Source: Caldisphaera sp046536515
GTDB lineage: Archaea; Thermoproteota; Thermoprotei_A; Sulfolobales; Acidilobaceae
Direction: 5' to 3'
Length of the DNA: 64,000 nt
NCBI RefSeq assembly: GCF_046536515.1
Contig: NZ_JAWDMQ010000001.1
Coordinates: 1-64,000 of the forward strand
In this document: in pieces, positions 44,518 through 53,378 of the stretch
How the letters are laid out: every line of letters starts with the position of its first letter
How positions within the stretch are numbered: the first letter of the stretch is position 1
Translations under genes and position numbers: made by a program
The notes under the pieces: generated by a model
The model's input: only the letters and a program-made list of their open reading frames with translations
The model's database searches: none
What the model was told of the DNA's origin: nothing

Positions 44518-47500
44518 TTTACCATCCTCCTCATAGCTAATGCTATACCTCCTATAATTATACCTATAATACCAACTGTCAAGCCTGAAGCACCTACTAC
44601 ATAAGATGTTGAGCCTTTCTTACTGGCTGCAAGTGCCGTTGAATTTACGGAACTTATCATTTTTTCTAAGTTATTAACTAGTGTTGTCAAGGTAGAATTG
44701 AAATTAGATGATGCTGTGTTAATTTTGTTGTTTAATAATGAAACATTTGATAATATATAAGATTGGAGTTGAGATGATGCTGTGTTAATTTTGTTGTTTA
44801 ATAATGAAACATTTGATAATATATAAGATTGGAGTTGAGATGATGCTGTGTTAATTTCTTTTGATAAAGTATTTTCTAAATTATCAATAAGCAAGGTTTG
44901 GTATAATAAATGATAGTTATTATAAATTTTTACACTAATATTATAAGATAAACCATTATTTAAAATAATAGTAACAATGTATGTTCCATCAGGCATAGAT
45001 GTTGAATTGAACGGAATGGCCAATTCTAACATTCCGTTCGCAATTTTATAGGTGTAATTAATGGGTATGCTGTCAAGTAATACTTGTACTGGTGTAAAGT
45101 TATTATTTGATAAATTAATATAAACATAATTTATAGCCTGCGTTACATTGATAGGATAGACAGATACAACCTTTGGTAATGTTACATTAGATAAATGAGT
45201 AACATTGTATTCATTTAACCCACTTAAAACAATTTTACTGTTTTCCTGCGAAAATGCGTATATAAGATTTTCAAATACAGAATTTACTATGTTAGCATTG
45301 CTATTAATCAACGAAACACCAACTATTCCAGGACCTATATTATCGTTTAACAAACTTATATTAGAATCTTCAGCCATTATTCTATTTATTTGAGATCCGA
45401 TTATCTTTACTGTTGAATTTGCTATAGTTAAATTGTTTATTACACTATTTTCTATGAGTAATGATGCATTTTTAATAATCAAACTATTAGAATACACCCC
45501 TTCTATACTATTACCAATAACGGTTCCCATAGGTAAAGAAGTATAATTATTTTGGTTAATAATTAAAGAGCCTATGAAAGTATAAGGCTCTAGATATATA
45601 TTATAAGGAGTAGATACTTCATCATTGCCATTAGCAGCTTCTCCTGATACAGTAACTGACCATGGACCTGATAATTCCATAGAACTTAAACCTGTAAATA
45701 TTCCGGGACTGCTTAATGAAGGTAACTGTAATATTCCATACCATTCGTTTAATGATGAATTATATTGTAATGGTATTCCAACTGTGAAGCTATAATCTAA
45801 TAATCCTGAATAGTATTGATCAGGTATCAAAGTTGCAGTAAATGTTCCATATTTAACTTCTGTTCCGTTTTGATATGTAATATTTGCAAATACTTTTATA
45901 TATTGTCCTTCATATGCTGTAGAAACCGATTCTATATTAGTATTTAATGTAGAGGGGGAAACGTAGAATGATTGATTCGCATAACCAAATAATGGACTTA
46001 TAGCTGTTGATTCGTTAGAAATAAAAACTACATTGTAAAATCCGGAAGTTAAATTGGATGGTATTGTGAAAAATCCTGTTTGGAAGCCTGAAGATGTGGG
46101 TTGTAATGGAATCTGAGCGACTAAATAATTAGATAAATTATATATGTTTGCATATATATTGCTTGTAAACATACCAAGACCAATTGGATCAATTGCTAAA
46201 GCAGCAAGAATAACTGTTTCTCCTGGTGAAGCACTTGGCAATCCATCATTTACTGGTGTTATGACAAAGCTTTCTAGAATTGCCTCTCCAAAATATTCAT
46301 AAGTATAGACATTTCCTTGCGATGAATTCACCATTAATATATAAGATCCTTGTGGGTCAGGATAAGGTAGAATCATTTCTCCATAATATATGCCTCCTCC
46401 TTCTGAAATTAAAGGTGTACTATAATAAACAACTCCATTTTTAATTAAATATGCATTTAATGATAAATTGTCGTCAGGATTACCATTTGGCAATGTAGCA
46501 TATACTTCCACATAAAATGGGTAATTAGCAAACAATGGAGGACCATAAGGATATGGTGCTGGCGTTGGAGGTGATATTATAGCTAGTCCTACACCTACAT
46601 CAATATCTGTTGCCCCCATACCCACTAAATTACTATTTGAAGTTCCATTTACTACTATTGTCCATATATTTGGAGGCATACCTTGCGTAATGTTTACATT
46701 CCCTATCCAATACTGACCATTAAATTCTAATGGTATTTTTTCTAATAAACCGTTAGATGTATAGATATATGCATTAAAGTTCCCTGCTGTAACTAAAGAA
46801 CCATTTTGATAAGTTATATCCGATATTATTTCAAAAGATGTATTATACATATACCATGGATATTGTGCACCATTTTGATAAGTAGTTACAGATATTTCTA
46901 AATGAGCTTCGCTAATAATATTTTCAATTGCTTTAGCTAGCAAACCGGCATTAGGACTGCCTAATCCTGTTACTAAATTATATCCTGAATTTGCTGAATA
47001 ATAACCATTATATCCAAAATTTATTTGGTGAAACGCCATATCATATAAAGTTTTATTTTCATATATTTTATATAATAATGGATTTAGTAATCCTAAACTA
47101 GTATTGAGATATCCATCAATATCTGCTGTCACTCCAGCCCATAATGGTGATGCTAGGCTAGTTCCTCCAATTACTTCTAAACTTCCATCAACTAACTCGA
47201 CAAAGCCTGTATAGGGATTTGCGTCAGCTGCTACATCTGGAACAGCTCTATAAGTTCCTGTAACAATTCCTAATTGATACCATGGCTTTGGTATTAATGT
47301 GGAATACCCTCCTGTCGAAGCAACTTCACTTGTTCCATAAAGTGGTGAAACCGACCATGCATTTTCATATCCATAAGTACCGGTTGAGTTCAAATCAGAT
47401 AAATAACCTGAAGTTATATTAACAAATAATGAAGTTCCTCCTACTGCTGTTACAAATGGTGATGTTGATGGAAATGAAACTCCCCCGTATAGTTCTGGGG

Positions 47501-48719
47501 TACCTCCGTAAGCGCCCTCATCTCCGCTAGATGCAAAGAACGATATTCCTTCTGCACTACCTAATGCAAAATAATAGTCTGCATATGCATAGCCTAAATT
47601 AAATTGGGCTTGCACATAATATGGATCTGACGTATAGAAGCCCGTTAAAGCTATCGTATTTTCTGATGCACCCCAACTCATTGACACAACGTTTGCCAAA
47701 TCCAAGCTTACTACATAATCTATCGCCTCATACAATGCATTTGCTGGATTAGATGTTACTAACAAGTAAATGTGAGCATATGGAGCCATTGTTTGAGCTG
47801 CTTCTACGTCTAAAGCAGTTTCTATATCCCAACCTGTTCCAATTCCAATACTTGGATGATAAGGACCTATAGGTATTAAAGTTAAGTTTACTGAGGGAAG
47901 CCCAAACATAGAATCAAATTGATATAGATCTTGATAAATTAGTGGATCTCCATAGGCATCTATTATAGCTATTGATGATCTATCGCTGTATTTCATTATA
48001 TTGGTTACATTATATGCCCCTTCAAAGTCTCCAGGGGTGTAATATGTTATTGCACCCGCCATTTGATCTTTTTTAAAATCATTAAATAGTTTATAACCAG
48101 AACTATTTAAAGGAACAAAGTATTTATTTATTATTTTTCCCGATAAGAGATAAGGCGGTTTAAATTGAGTAAAATTATTTAATCCAAATATTAAGGTATT
48201 TGAGAGTATAGATGGTATTTTTGGATTGTTATTAGGAGCGTAATAAATTACACCATTGTAGCTTTTATAAAGAACTAAATTTGTTTCAAATACCTTCTCT
48301 ACTAAATAAGCTGGACCTTCAGCCATAATTGAAAATCTATCAGGACTTTGGTAAGTAATTATGAATCCTTGCGATTTTAAGTAATCTATTACATTATTAA
48401 ATTCTTGTAAAGGCGGAGAAAACGTATTTAAGACTTCATTTCTATTTAATGGCTTAATTTGTTTGTTTGCCACCTCTTGAGATAAAAATAGTAAATAACT
48501 ATAATTTTGAGGAGGGAAGAATACTGAAAAACTAATCATTGTATTATCTGGTAATTGACCCAAATATGTGCCGTTAAGTGAAGGGCCATAATAATATGTA
48601 CTGTTATTAGTTGCTTTATTTGATACTGCAAATGTCAAAGGACCAAAAATAGATAGGATGAAGACAAATATAAACACAAACGAAGAATATTTAATTAGTT
48701 TCTTAAAAGTTTTACCCAC
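44514..48719 (-). CDS. Giant membrane-tethered sedolisin (S53 pro-kumamolisin-type protease)
   Basis: A 1401-residue secreted acid protease. Order: signal segment (1-33), pro-domain (about 40-190), catalytic domain (about 215-600), several beta-sandwich domains (about 610-1050), a beta-helix-like stretch (about 1053-1170), a coiled-coil stalk with 22-residue repeats (about 1270-1345) and a C-terminal helix (about 1376-1396) ending in RRMVK. Catalytic residues: WDIETALDVEAAQ (Glu, Asp near 298-304), ASSGDEGAYGG (oxyanion Asp near 396), GGTSLASPLWAG (Ser near 519). The layout recalls stalked proteases of the archaeal S-layer. GTG start with GGTGA six bases upstream. Confidence 0.9.
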   Translation of the reverse strand: MGKTFKKLIKYSSFVFIFVFILSIFGPLTFAVSNKATNNSTYYYGPSLNGTYLGQLPDNTMISFSVFFPPQNYSYLLFLSQEVANKQIKPLNRNEVLNTFSPPLQEFNNVIDYLKSQGFIITYQSPDRFSIMAEGPAYLVEKVFETNLVLYKSYNGVIYYAPNNNPKIPSILSNTLIFGLNNFTQFKPPYLLSGKIINKYFVPLNSSGYKLFNDFKKDQMAGAITYYTPGDFEGAYNVTNIMKYSDRSSIAIIDAYGDPLIYQDLYQFDSMFGLPSVNLTLIPIGPYHPSIGIGTGWDIETALDVEAAQTMAPYAHIYLLVTSNPANALYEAIDYVVSLDLANVVSMSWGASENTIALTGFYTSDPYYVQAQFNLGYAYADYYFALGSAEGISFFASSGDEGAYGGTPELYGGVSFPSTSPFVTAVGGTSLFVNITSGYLSDLNSTGTYGYENAWSVSPLYGTSEVASTGGYSTLIPKPWYQLGIVTGTYRAVPDVAADANPYTGFVELVDGSLEVIGGTSLASPLWAGVTADIDGYLNTSLGLLNPLLYKIYENKTLYDMAFHQINFGYNGYYSANSGYNLVTGLGSPNAGLLAKAIENIISEAHLEISVTTYQNGAQYPWYMYNTSFEIISDITYQNGSLVTAGNFNAYIYTSNGLLEKIPLEFNGQYWIGNVNITQGMPPNIWTIVVNGTSNSNLVGMGATDIDVGVGLAIISPPTPAPYPYGPPLFANYPFYVEVYATLPNGNPDDNLSLNAYLIKNGVVYYSTPLISEGGGIYYGEMILPYPDPQGSYILMVNSSQGNVYTYEYFGEAILESFVITPVNDGLPSASPGETVILAALAIDPIGLGMFTSNIYANIYNLSNYLVAQIPLQPTSSGFQTGFFTIPSNLTSGFYNVVFISNESTAISPLFGYANQSFYVSPSTLNTNIESVSTAYEGQYIKVFANITYQNGTEVKYGTFTATLIPDQYYSGLLDYSFTVGIPLQYNSSLNEWYGILQLPSLSSPGIFTGLSSMELSGPWSVTVSGEAANGNDEVSTPYNIYLEPYTFIGSLIINQNNYTSLPMGTVIGNSIEGVYSNSLIIKNASLLIENSVINNLTIANSTVKIIGSQINRIMAEDSNISLLNDNIGPGIVGVSLINSNANIVNSVFENLIYAFSQENSKIVLSGLNEYNVTHLSNVTLPKVVSVYPINVTQAINYVYINLSNNNFTPVQVLLDSIPINYTYKIANGMLELAIPFNSTSMPDGTYIVTIILNNGLSYNISVKIYNNYHLLYQTLLIDNLENTLSKEINTASSQLQSYILSNVSLLNNKINTASSQLQSYILSNVSLLNNKINTASSNFNSTLTTLVNNLEKMISSVNSTALAASKKGSTSYVVGASGLTVGIIGIIIGGIALAMRRMVK
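44707..44850 (-). repeat. 66-base tandem repeat in the sedolisin stalk
   Basis: The unit beginning GATGATGCTGTGTTAATTTT (forward strand) starts at 44707, 44773 and 44839, exactly 66 bases apart. The first two units are essentially identical and the third is cut short. Each unit encodes 22 residues (TASSQLQSYILSNVSLLNNK...), predicted coiled coil by its spaced Leu/Ile/Val. Near-identity at DNA level points to a recent duplication that lengthens the stalk in frame. Confidence 0.85.
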
Positions 48720-48887
48720 AATAGTTCACCAGACGATTTTATTTATATTATTTAAGTTTAATAAATCTTTCTAATTAACAAGAAATGTTAAATAACAAAT
48801 TGATCTTTAAAGGACTATCTCAAGCTTAATTTTATACTAATGCAATATTTTTTAAGTCAAACAAAAGATTATAAATTGGTGAATGAA

Positions 48888-49574
48888 TTGGTAATGAAGT
48901 TTATAGAGAGACTTGAGAAATGTAACAAACTATTGCAAATAGCTCTTGATTTCACTGATATAAATCCTGCAATTAAAATTGCATCAAGCATTGATAGAAG
49001 AGAAAATTTAATCTTAGAAGCAGGAACTCCTCTTATAAAATCTTATGGAATTAATTCTGTTAAATTATTGCACTCGTTGAAAGGTAATCATCTAGTTTTT
49101 GCAGATCTAAAAATTATGGATGTAGGATCTTTGGAGGCTAACCTTGCATTCAGTAATGGAGCTGATGCTGTATCTGTATCAGCTGCAACTAATATAGAAA
49201 CGATAAAGGAAACGGTTGAGGAAGCAAATAAATGGGAAGGAGTCGTTTATGGAGATCTTATTGGAGTTGAAGATATTCAGAAAGGTATTGAAAAACTTAA
49301 AAACGCAAAAGTTCATGTAGCTTTACTACATATAGGAATTGACGTTCAAGTTAAAATGGGTGTTACAGCTGGAAATTATGCTCAATTAATAAAAAAAATA
49401 AAGGATAGCTTTGGAGGAATAGTTGCAGTAGCTGGAGGTATCAAGCCTGAAGAAGTACCTTTAATTTCATCTGCTGGAGCTGATATAATAATAATAGGAG
49501 GAGGTATAACTAAAGCCAAAGATCCTTATGAGGCAACTAATATAGCTATTAAAAACTTAAATTCAAAATGTTAA
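48888..49574 (+). CDS. hps: 3-Hexulose-6-phosphate synthase
   Basis: OMP decarboxylase-superfamily barrel. ALDFTDINPAI, LEAGTPLIKSYGINSV and HLVFADLKIMDVGSLEANLAFSNGADAVSV match HPS; OMP decarboxylase would show a DxKxxD pattern with pyrimidine-specific surroundings, whereas 'EAGTPLIK' and 'ADLKIMD' are HPS-like. Archaea lacking the oxidative pentose phosphate route use HPS in reverse to make ribulose-5-phosphate from fructose-6-phosphate with release of formaldehyde. TTG 48888, five bases after GGTG, or ATG 48894 is the likely start; ATG 48840 is less likely. Homoserine dehydrogenase follows in the same direction. Confidence 0.8.
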   Translation: MVMKFIERLEKCNKLLQIALDFTDINPAIKIASSIDRRENLILEAGTPLIKSYGINSVKLLHSLKGNHLVFADLKIMDVGSLEANLAFSNGADAVSVSAATNIETIKETVEEANKWEGVVYGDLIGVEDIQKGIEKLKNAKVHVALLHIGIDVQVKMGVTAGNYAQLIKKIKDSFGGIVAVAGGIKPEEVPLISSAGADIIIIGGGITKAKDPYEATNIAIKNLNSKC

Positions 49575-49616
49575 ATTATTTAAAACTTTACAATAAAGTT
49601 TATATTGGAGATTAAA

Positions 49617-50573
49617 GTGAAAAAGGGTATAATGGTAGGCTTTGGAAATGTTGGAAAAGCTTTAGCTAAGGAACTTATTTCTCTTAACAAGATTGAAATT
49701 ATAGCTGTGATAACGTCAAAGGGAGTCTATAAATTAAAAAATAATTGGAGATCAGAGTTAAACAATTTAGCAAATGAATATCCAAGAGGAAATAGAGAGA
49801 AAATCGATATTTTAGATTTAATTAATGAATTCATTCCAGATATAGCCTTTGTAACAATTCCTCCCTCATATTATAATGGAGAACCTAATCTATCAATATA
49901 CAATACGTTGATCGATAACAATATTAATATAATAACAGCAGACAAAACAGGACTTGCTTTAGAATTTAGCTCTTTGATGAAGAAAGTTAAAAACAATAAA
50001 TTGTTCTTTGGATATAGAGCAACAGTAATGGCTGGAACGCCAGCCATTGATGTGGCAAAAGGACTTAGAGGGAGAAATCTAAAAGGGATTAAGGCTGTGT
50101 TAAATGCAACAACAAATTATATCCTGAGTTTAGTTGAAAGCGGATACTCAATGCAAAGTGCTATAGATAAAGTAAAAGAATTGGGTTTGGTTGAGCCAGA
50201 TCCAAAAATTGATATAGACGGTTATGATGCAGCTGCAAAACTGAGTATAATATTAAACACATTAGATATAGAATCTAACATAAATGAAATCAAGAGGGAA
50301 TCCCTACTAAATATTAATGAGGAAAAAATTAGAAAAACTTTGAACGAAGGAAAAAGGATAAAATATATTGCTTATTTTGATGGTAACAAAAAAGGCGTGC
50401 ATTTGGAAGAAATTGAAATGGATTCTCAACTTGCTAGAGTTTCAAAAAATTATAACTGTATCCTATTTAATGTTGATAATGATACAATAACTTTAACAGG
50501 ACCAGCCGGACCAGCTATTTCTACTGCTAAATCTATGATAACAGATGTGCTAGAATACTTAGAAAAAGATTAA
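49617..50573 (+). CDS. hom: Homoserine dehydrogenase
   Basis: Reduces aspartate semialdehyde to homoserine for Thr, Met and Ile synthesis. Features: MVGFGNVGKALAKEL (NAD(P) motif), ITADKTGLALEF with the catalytic Lys, RATVMAGTPAIDVAKGLRGR, LNATTNYILSLVESG, AIDKVKELGLVEPDPKIDIDGYDAAAKL. It is about 318 residues with no C-terminal ACT domain, so no built-in threonine feedback is expected. GGAG at 49607-49610 supports GTG 49617. It completes the branch begun by lysC-asd elsewhere in the window. Confidence 0.9.
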   Translation: MKKGIMVGFGNVGKALAKELISLNKIEIIAVITSKGVYKLKNNWRSELNNLANEYPRGNREKIDILDLINEFIPDIAFVTIPPSYYNGEPNLSIYNTLIDNNINIITADKTGLALEFSSLMKKVKNNKLFFGYRATVMAGTPAIDVAKGLRGRNLKGIKAVLNATTNYILSLVESGYSMQSAIDKVKELGLVEPDPKIDIDGYDAAAKLSIILNTLDIESNINEIKRESLLNINEEKIRKTLNEGKRIKYIAYFDGNKKGVHLEEIEMDSQLARVSKNYNCILFNVDNDTITLTGPAGPAISTAKSMITDVLEYLEKD

Positions 50574-50696
50574 TCTCTTTAATTATATTGCAGATTTGTA
50601 AAATTATACTATTTTAATAGATTTCACCTATTTTAATTTAAACATAAGAACATAAAATTATTAAGGTAAAATATTAACATTATTTTAGGTGGTATA

Positions 50697-51047
50697 TTGG
50701 AAACATATAAAGTATTAGGCTTAATAGGTCTTTTGCTAATCTTATTTGTAACAGTTATATTTTCTATCTTTATGTTATTTGGATTTTATTACTATTATGG
50801 ATTTATGGGAATGATGGGATATTATAGACATTATTATATTTATAGATATTCATTTATGATATTTCCAATAACAATAGGAGCATTATCTATAATATTTGCA
50901 ACAATTGGGATTTCTATAAATGATAGGATTGCGTCTGGAATTTTGTTAATACTATCTGCCTTTATATCTATACCAATTGCTTTTGGAGCATTTGGAATAG
51001 GCTTCATTTTATTGTTATTATCAGGAATACTTGCGTTAATAAAGTAA
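50697..51047 (+). CDS. Small membrane protein of unknown function
   Basis: A 116-residue protein with about three hydrophobic helices (LGLIGLLLILFVTVIFSIFMLFGFYY; YSFMIFPITIGALSIIFATIGI; ASGILLILSAFISIPIAFGAFGIGFILLLLSGILALI) and a Tyr/Met/Gly-rich loop between the first two. No family is recognised. TTG 50697 follows AGGTGG at 50687-50692, which supports real expression. It stands alone between homoserine dehydrogenase and the CoA-transferase genes. Confidence 0.55.
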   Translation: METYKVLGLIGLLLILFVTVIFSIFMLFGFYYYYGFMGMMGYYRHYYIYRYSFMIFPITIGALSIIFATIGISINDRIASGILLILSAFISIPIAFGAFGIGFILLLLSGILALIK

Positions 51048-51173
51048 ATTTTTATTTAATGCTAAAATAATTTATAAAACGCAATAATTTTTTATGATTA
51101 CTTATGCTTTATAATTTTCAATAATAAAAAAATATATACCCTAATGAATACATTAACTACAAGGTAGAGAATT

Positions 51174-51998
51174 ATGCCAACTAGTAAAGTTATGAGTTTA
51201 AATGAGGCTGTCGATCTTATAAATAACGGTGATTTAATTACAATTAGCGGAATGACATTTTTTAGAAATCCTATGAGCTTTATAGCAGCTTTAGTTAATT
51301 CAAATAAAAAAGACCTATCTTTTGTCGATAGAGAACCAGGATTTGGATTAGATGTGCTGACGGCAGCTAATAAGTTGAAAATGATTAGGGCTGCAATGGC
51401 AACATTTGAACACTTTGGGCTATCTCCAAGCGTAAGAAAGGCTGCTGAAAGAAAACAGGTAGACTATTTAGAAGATACTTGCGGAGCAGTAATAGCTGGA
51501 TTGAGAGCAGGAGCTCAAGGAGTTCCTTTTATGCCAGTTAGGGGTGTAATAGGTTCCGATTTGGTTAAAATACATGAAGAAAGAAATACATGGAAAATTA
51601 TAAAAGATCCATTTACTAATGAAGACATTGCAATTATAAAAGCAATTGAACCAGATGTAGCTGTAATTCATGTTCATATGAGCGATGAGTATGGAAACGC
51701 AGTTATATTGGGTCCCAGATATGAAGACGAGTTAAAAATAAGGGCTGCCAAGAAGGTTATAATAACAGCTGAAAAGATTGTAGATAAAGAAGAACTAAAG
51801 AAAAGAAATGCAGAAACTTTATCTTCTACACTAATTCACGCTACAGCAGTAATAAATGCAAAAAATGGTGCATGGCCAACTGCTATGTATACTATGTATG
51901 AAGCAGACTATAAGGCGATAAAAGAGTATTATGAATATGCAAAAGAAGGAAGAGCTATGGATTGGATTAAAGCCAATTTAATCAAAAGGTGGTATTAA
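51174..51998 (+). CDS. Family I CoA-transferase, alpha subunit (glutaconate-CoA-transferase-like)
   Basis: A 274-residue subunit with the Rossmann-like CoA-transferase fold: VMSLNEAVDLINNGDLITISGMTF at the N-terminus, GLRAGAQGVPFMPVRGVIGSDLV (the glycine-rich oxyanion region) and VAVIHVHMSDEYGNAVILGP. Together with the next gene it should move CoA between carboxylic acids, fitting the acid-activating genes elsewhere in the window. The ATG has no obvious ribosome-binding site; a TATA-like stretch lies near 51128-51136, so the mRNA may have a short leader. Confidence 0.8.
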   Translation: MPTSKVMSLNEAVDLINNGDLITISGMTFFRNPMSFIAALVNSNKKDLSFVDREPGFGLDVLTAANKLKMIRAAMATFEHFGLSPSVRKAAERKQVDYLEDTCGAVIAGLRAGAQGVPFMPVRGVIGSDLVKIHEERNTWKIIKDPFTNEDIAIIKAIEPDVAVIHVHMSDEYGNAVILGPRYEDELKIRAAKKVIITAEKIVDKEELKKRNAETLSSTLIHATAVINAKNGAWPTAMYTMYEADYKAIKEYYEYAKEGRAMDWIKANLIKRWY

Positions 51999-52748
51999 AT
52001 GTCATCTAGACCGACTGATATAATGATTAAATGCCTAGGAAGCTTTATAGAAAATAATGAATACGTTTATCATGGGTTAGATAGTATACTACCTCAGCTT
52101 GCAATGGTTTATGCAGCAAAATATTTAAAGAAAGACTTCATATGGCACAGCGTTGCAGAACCTTTTTTAATTGATCCATCAAAGTTAAGGGTAAGACCTT
52201 CTACAGGAGATCCATACTCCGAGCAGGAAGGTATTGCAACATTAACAACCATAGATGCATTTGATATTGCAGCTAAAGGAAAAATGGATTTAATGTACTT
52301 TGGAGCAGCTCAAATAGATGAAGAATCAAACATAAACTTAACTGTTATTGGGAGCTATGAAAAACCAAAAGTAAAGCTTCCAGGAGGGGCTGCTACAGCA
52401 TATCTTTACCCTATAGTTAAGAAGATAGTGATATGGGCGAGACATGATCCTAGGGTATTAGTGAAAAGGGTAGATTTTATAACAGGTAATGGAAGTTTAA
52501 GGATTAATAACAATCTAGGCACATACTTATGCACAAACAAGGCATTAATAGAGTTCAAAAAAGGAGGACCAATTTTAAAGGCTCTTATTCAAGGATTTGA
52601 TGTAAAAGATGTTATTTCTAGCACAGGTGGAATGAAAATACAGGTACCAAATAAAGTAGACGAAATAAAAGCATTAAATGATGAAGAGCTTAGAATAATT
52701 AATCAAGCAGATCCCTATGGCTTAAGATATGAAGAGAATTATGGCTGA
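51999..52748 (+). CDS. Family I CoA-transferase, beta subunit
   Basis: A 249-residue subunit starting at the base after the alpha-subunit stop. Family segments are LMYFGAAQIDEESNINLTVIG and KLPGGAATAYLYPIVKKIVIW. The catalytic Glu, normally in an ESG/ENG-type motif after 'PDLVL', is not aligned clearly: the region reads KDFIWHSVAEPFLID, with a Glu two residues off. It may still be the active residue, or the pair may work as a hydrolase, as IpdAB of steroid degradation does, which also lacks the usual Glu. Certain only at superfamily level. Confidence 0.75.
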   Translation: MSSRPTDIMIKCLGSFIENNEYVYHGLDSILPQLAMVYAAKYLKKDFIWHSVAEPFLIDPSKLRVRPSTGDPYSEQEGIATLTTIDAFDIAAKGKMDLMYFGAAQIDEESNINLTVIGSYEKPKVKLPGGAATAYLYPIVKKIVIWARHDPRVLVKRVDFITGNGSLRINNNLGTYLCTNKALIEFKKGGPILKALIQGFDVKDVISSTGGMKIQVPNKVDEIKALNDEELRIINQADPYGLRYEENYG

Positions 52749-52762
52749 ATTGGTGAATTTTA

Positions 52763-53251
52763 ATGGAAGATGTTTTTTGTAGAATTATAAAAGGTGAGGA
52801 AAAATCTTATACAGTTTACTCAGATAATAATGTTATAGCTATAATGGATATTTATCCCATGTCAAGAGGACAAACCTTAGTTATACCTAAAAAGCATTTT
52901 GTATACTTTTATGAAATGCCTGACGAATTAATTTACAGTTTCTATAAAGCTGTAAATATGGTAGGTAGAGCAATGATTAAGGCATTTAACCCAAAAGCTA
53001 TAGCATTAATTGCTAGAGGACTAAGGGTTCCTCATTATCATTTAATATTGATTCCAGTGAGGGAAGGGGATATTACAGATAAATATTTTTCAGTTATGGA
53101 TGCATATCAGGGCTTCCCTAAAGTAAGCCTTGATAACCTTCAATCAAGGCTTGAAGATTTTAAATCTTTAGCATTAAAAGGAAGGGTACAAGTTAAGGAG
53201 GAAGATTTGATAGAGGACATGAACAAAATCAAAGAATCTTTAAATTCTTAG
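52763..53251 (+). CDS. HIT-family nucleotide hydrolase
   Basis: A 162-residue histidine-triad protein. The family opening VFCRIIKGEEKSYTVYSDNNVIAIMDIYPMSRGQTLVIPKKH is clear. The triad reads PHYHLILIP: the first two His, including the middle one that acts as nucleophile in HINT/FHIT, are present, while the third is Ile. It would act on nucleotide phosphoramidates or dinucleoside polyphosphates. GGTGAATTTTA precedes the ATG. It follows the CoA-transferase beta gene by 14 bases. Confidence 0.82.
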   Translation: MEDVFCRIIKGEEKSYTVYSDNNVIAIMDIYPMSRGQTLVIPKKHFVYFYEMPDELIYSFYKAVNMVGRAMIKAFNPKAIALIARGLRVPHYHLILIPVREGDITDKYFSVMDAYQGFPKVSLDNLQSRLEDFKSLALKGRVQVKEEDLIEDMNKIKESLNS

Positions 53252-53254
53252 TTG

Positions 53255-53332
53255 TGGCGGACCCGGGGGGATTTGAACCCCCGACATTCGGCTTAGGGGG
53301 CCGACGCTCTATCCTGGCTGAGCCACGGGTCC
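53255..53332 (-). tRNA. tRNA-Arg, anticodon CCU, CCA encoded
   Basis: The reverse strand folds as a full cloverleaf: acceptor GGACCCG/CGGGTCC, D stem GCTC/GAGC, anticodon stem TCGGC/GCCGA, T stem GGGGG/CCCCC with loop TTCAAAT, discriminator G and encoded CCA, 78 bases with no intron. The 7-base anticodon loop is CCCCTAA, placing CCT at 34-36 and pairing with AGG (Arg). A20 in the D loop and C35 agree with arginine identity. Position 33, almost always U, is C here. A TATA-like box at about 53398-53405 predicts a transcript beginning some 40 bases upstream of the tRNA. Confidence 0.9.
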
Positions 53333-53378
53333 AATTAGGACCACTAGGCCCCAGCATCCCTCTCGGTATGATGCCAAA
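53333..53378 (-). other. GC-rich structured leader of the tRNA-Arg transcript
   Basis: Some 43 bases of high G+C between the predicted transcription start and the tRNA 5' end, unlike nearby intergenic DNA. On the reverse strand GCATC...GATGC can form a stem, and GGTCC just before the tRNA can pair with the tRNA's own first bases GGACC across a TAATT loop. It may be an RNase P leader with a folding role or a separate small RNA. No box C/D pattern in the right order is seen. Confidence 0.4.

Noticed and set aside
48888..49574. Orotidine-5'-phosphate decarboxylase (pyrF)
   Set aside because: Same superfamily, but the EAGTPLIK and ADLKIMD motifs and the lack of other pyrimidine genes nearby favour hexulose-phosphate synthase.
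5747..53376. An 11-base word GGTATGATGCC in both the aro leader and the tRNA leader region
   Set aside because: Only two copies, in unrelated settings and on different sides relative to transcription; box C/D RNA was considered, but no D box follows in either place.
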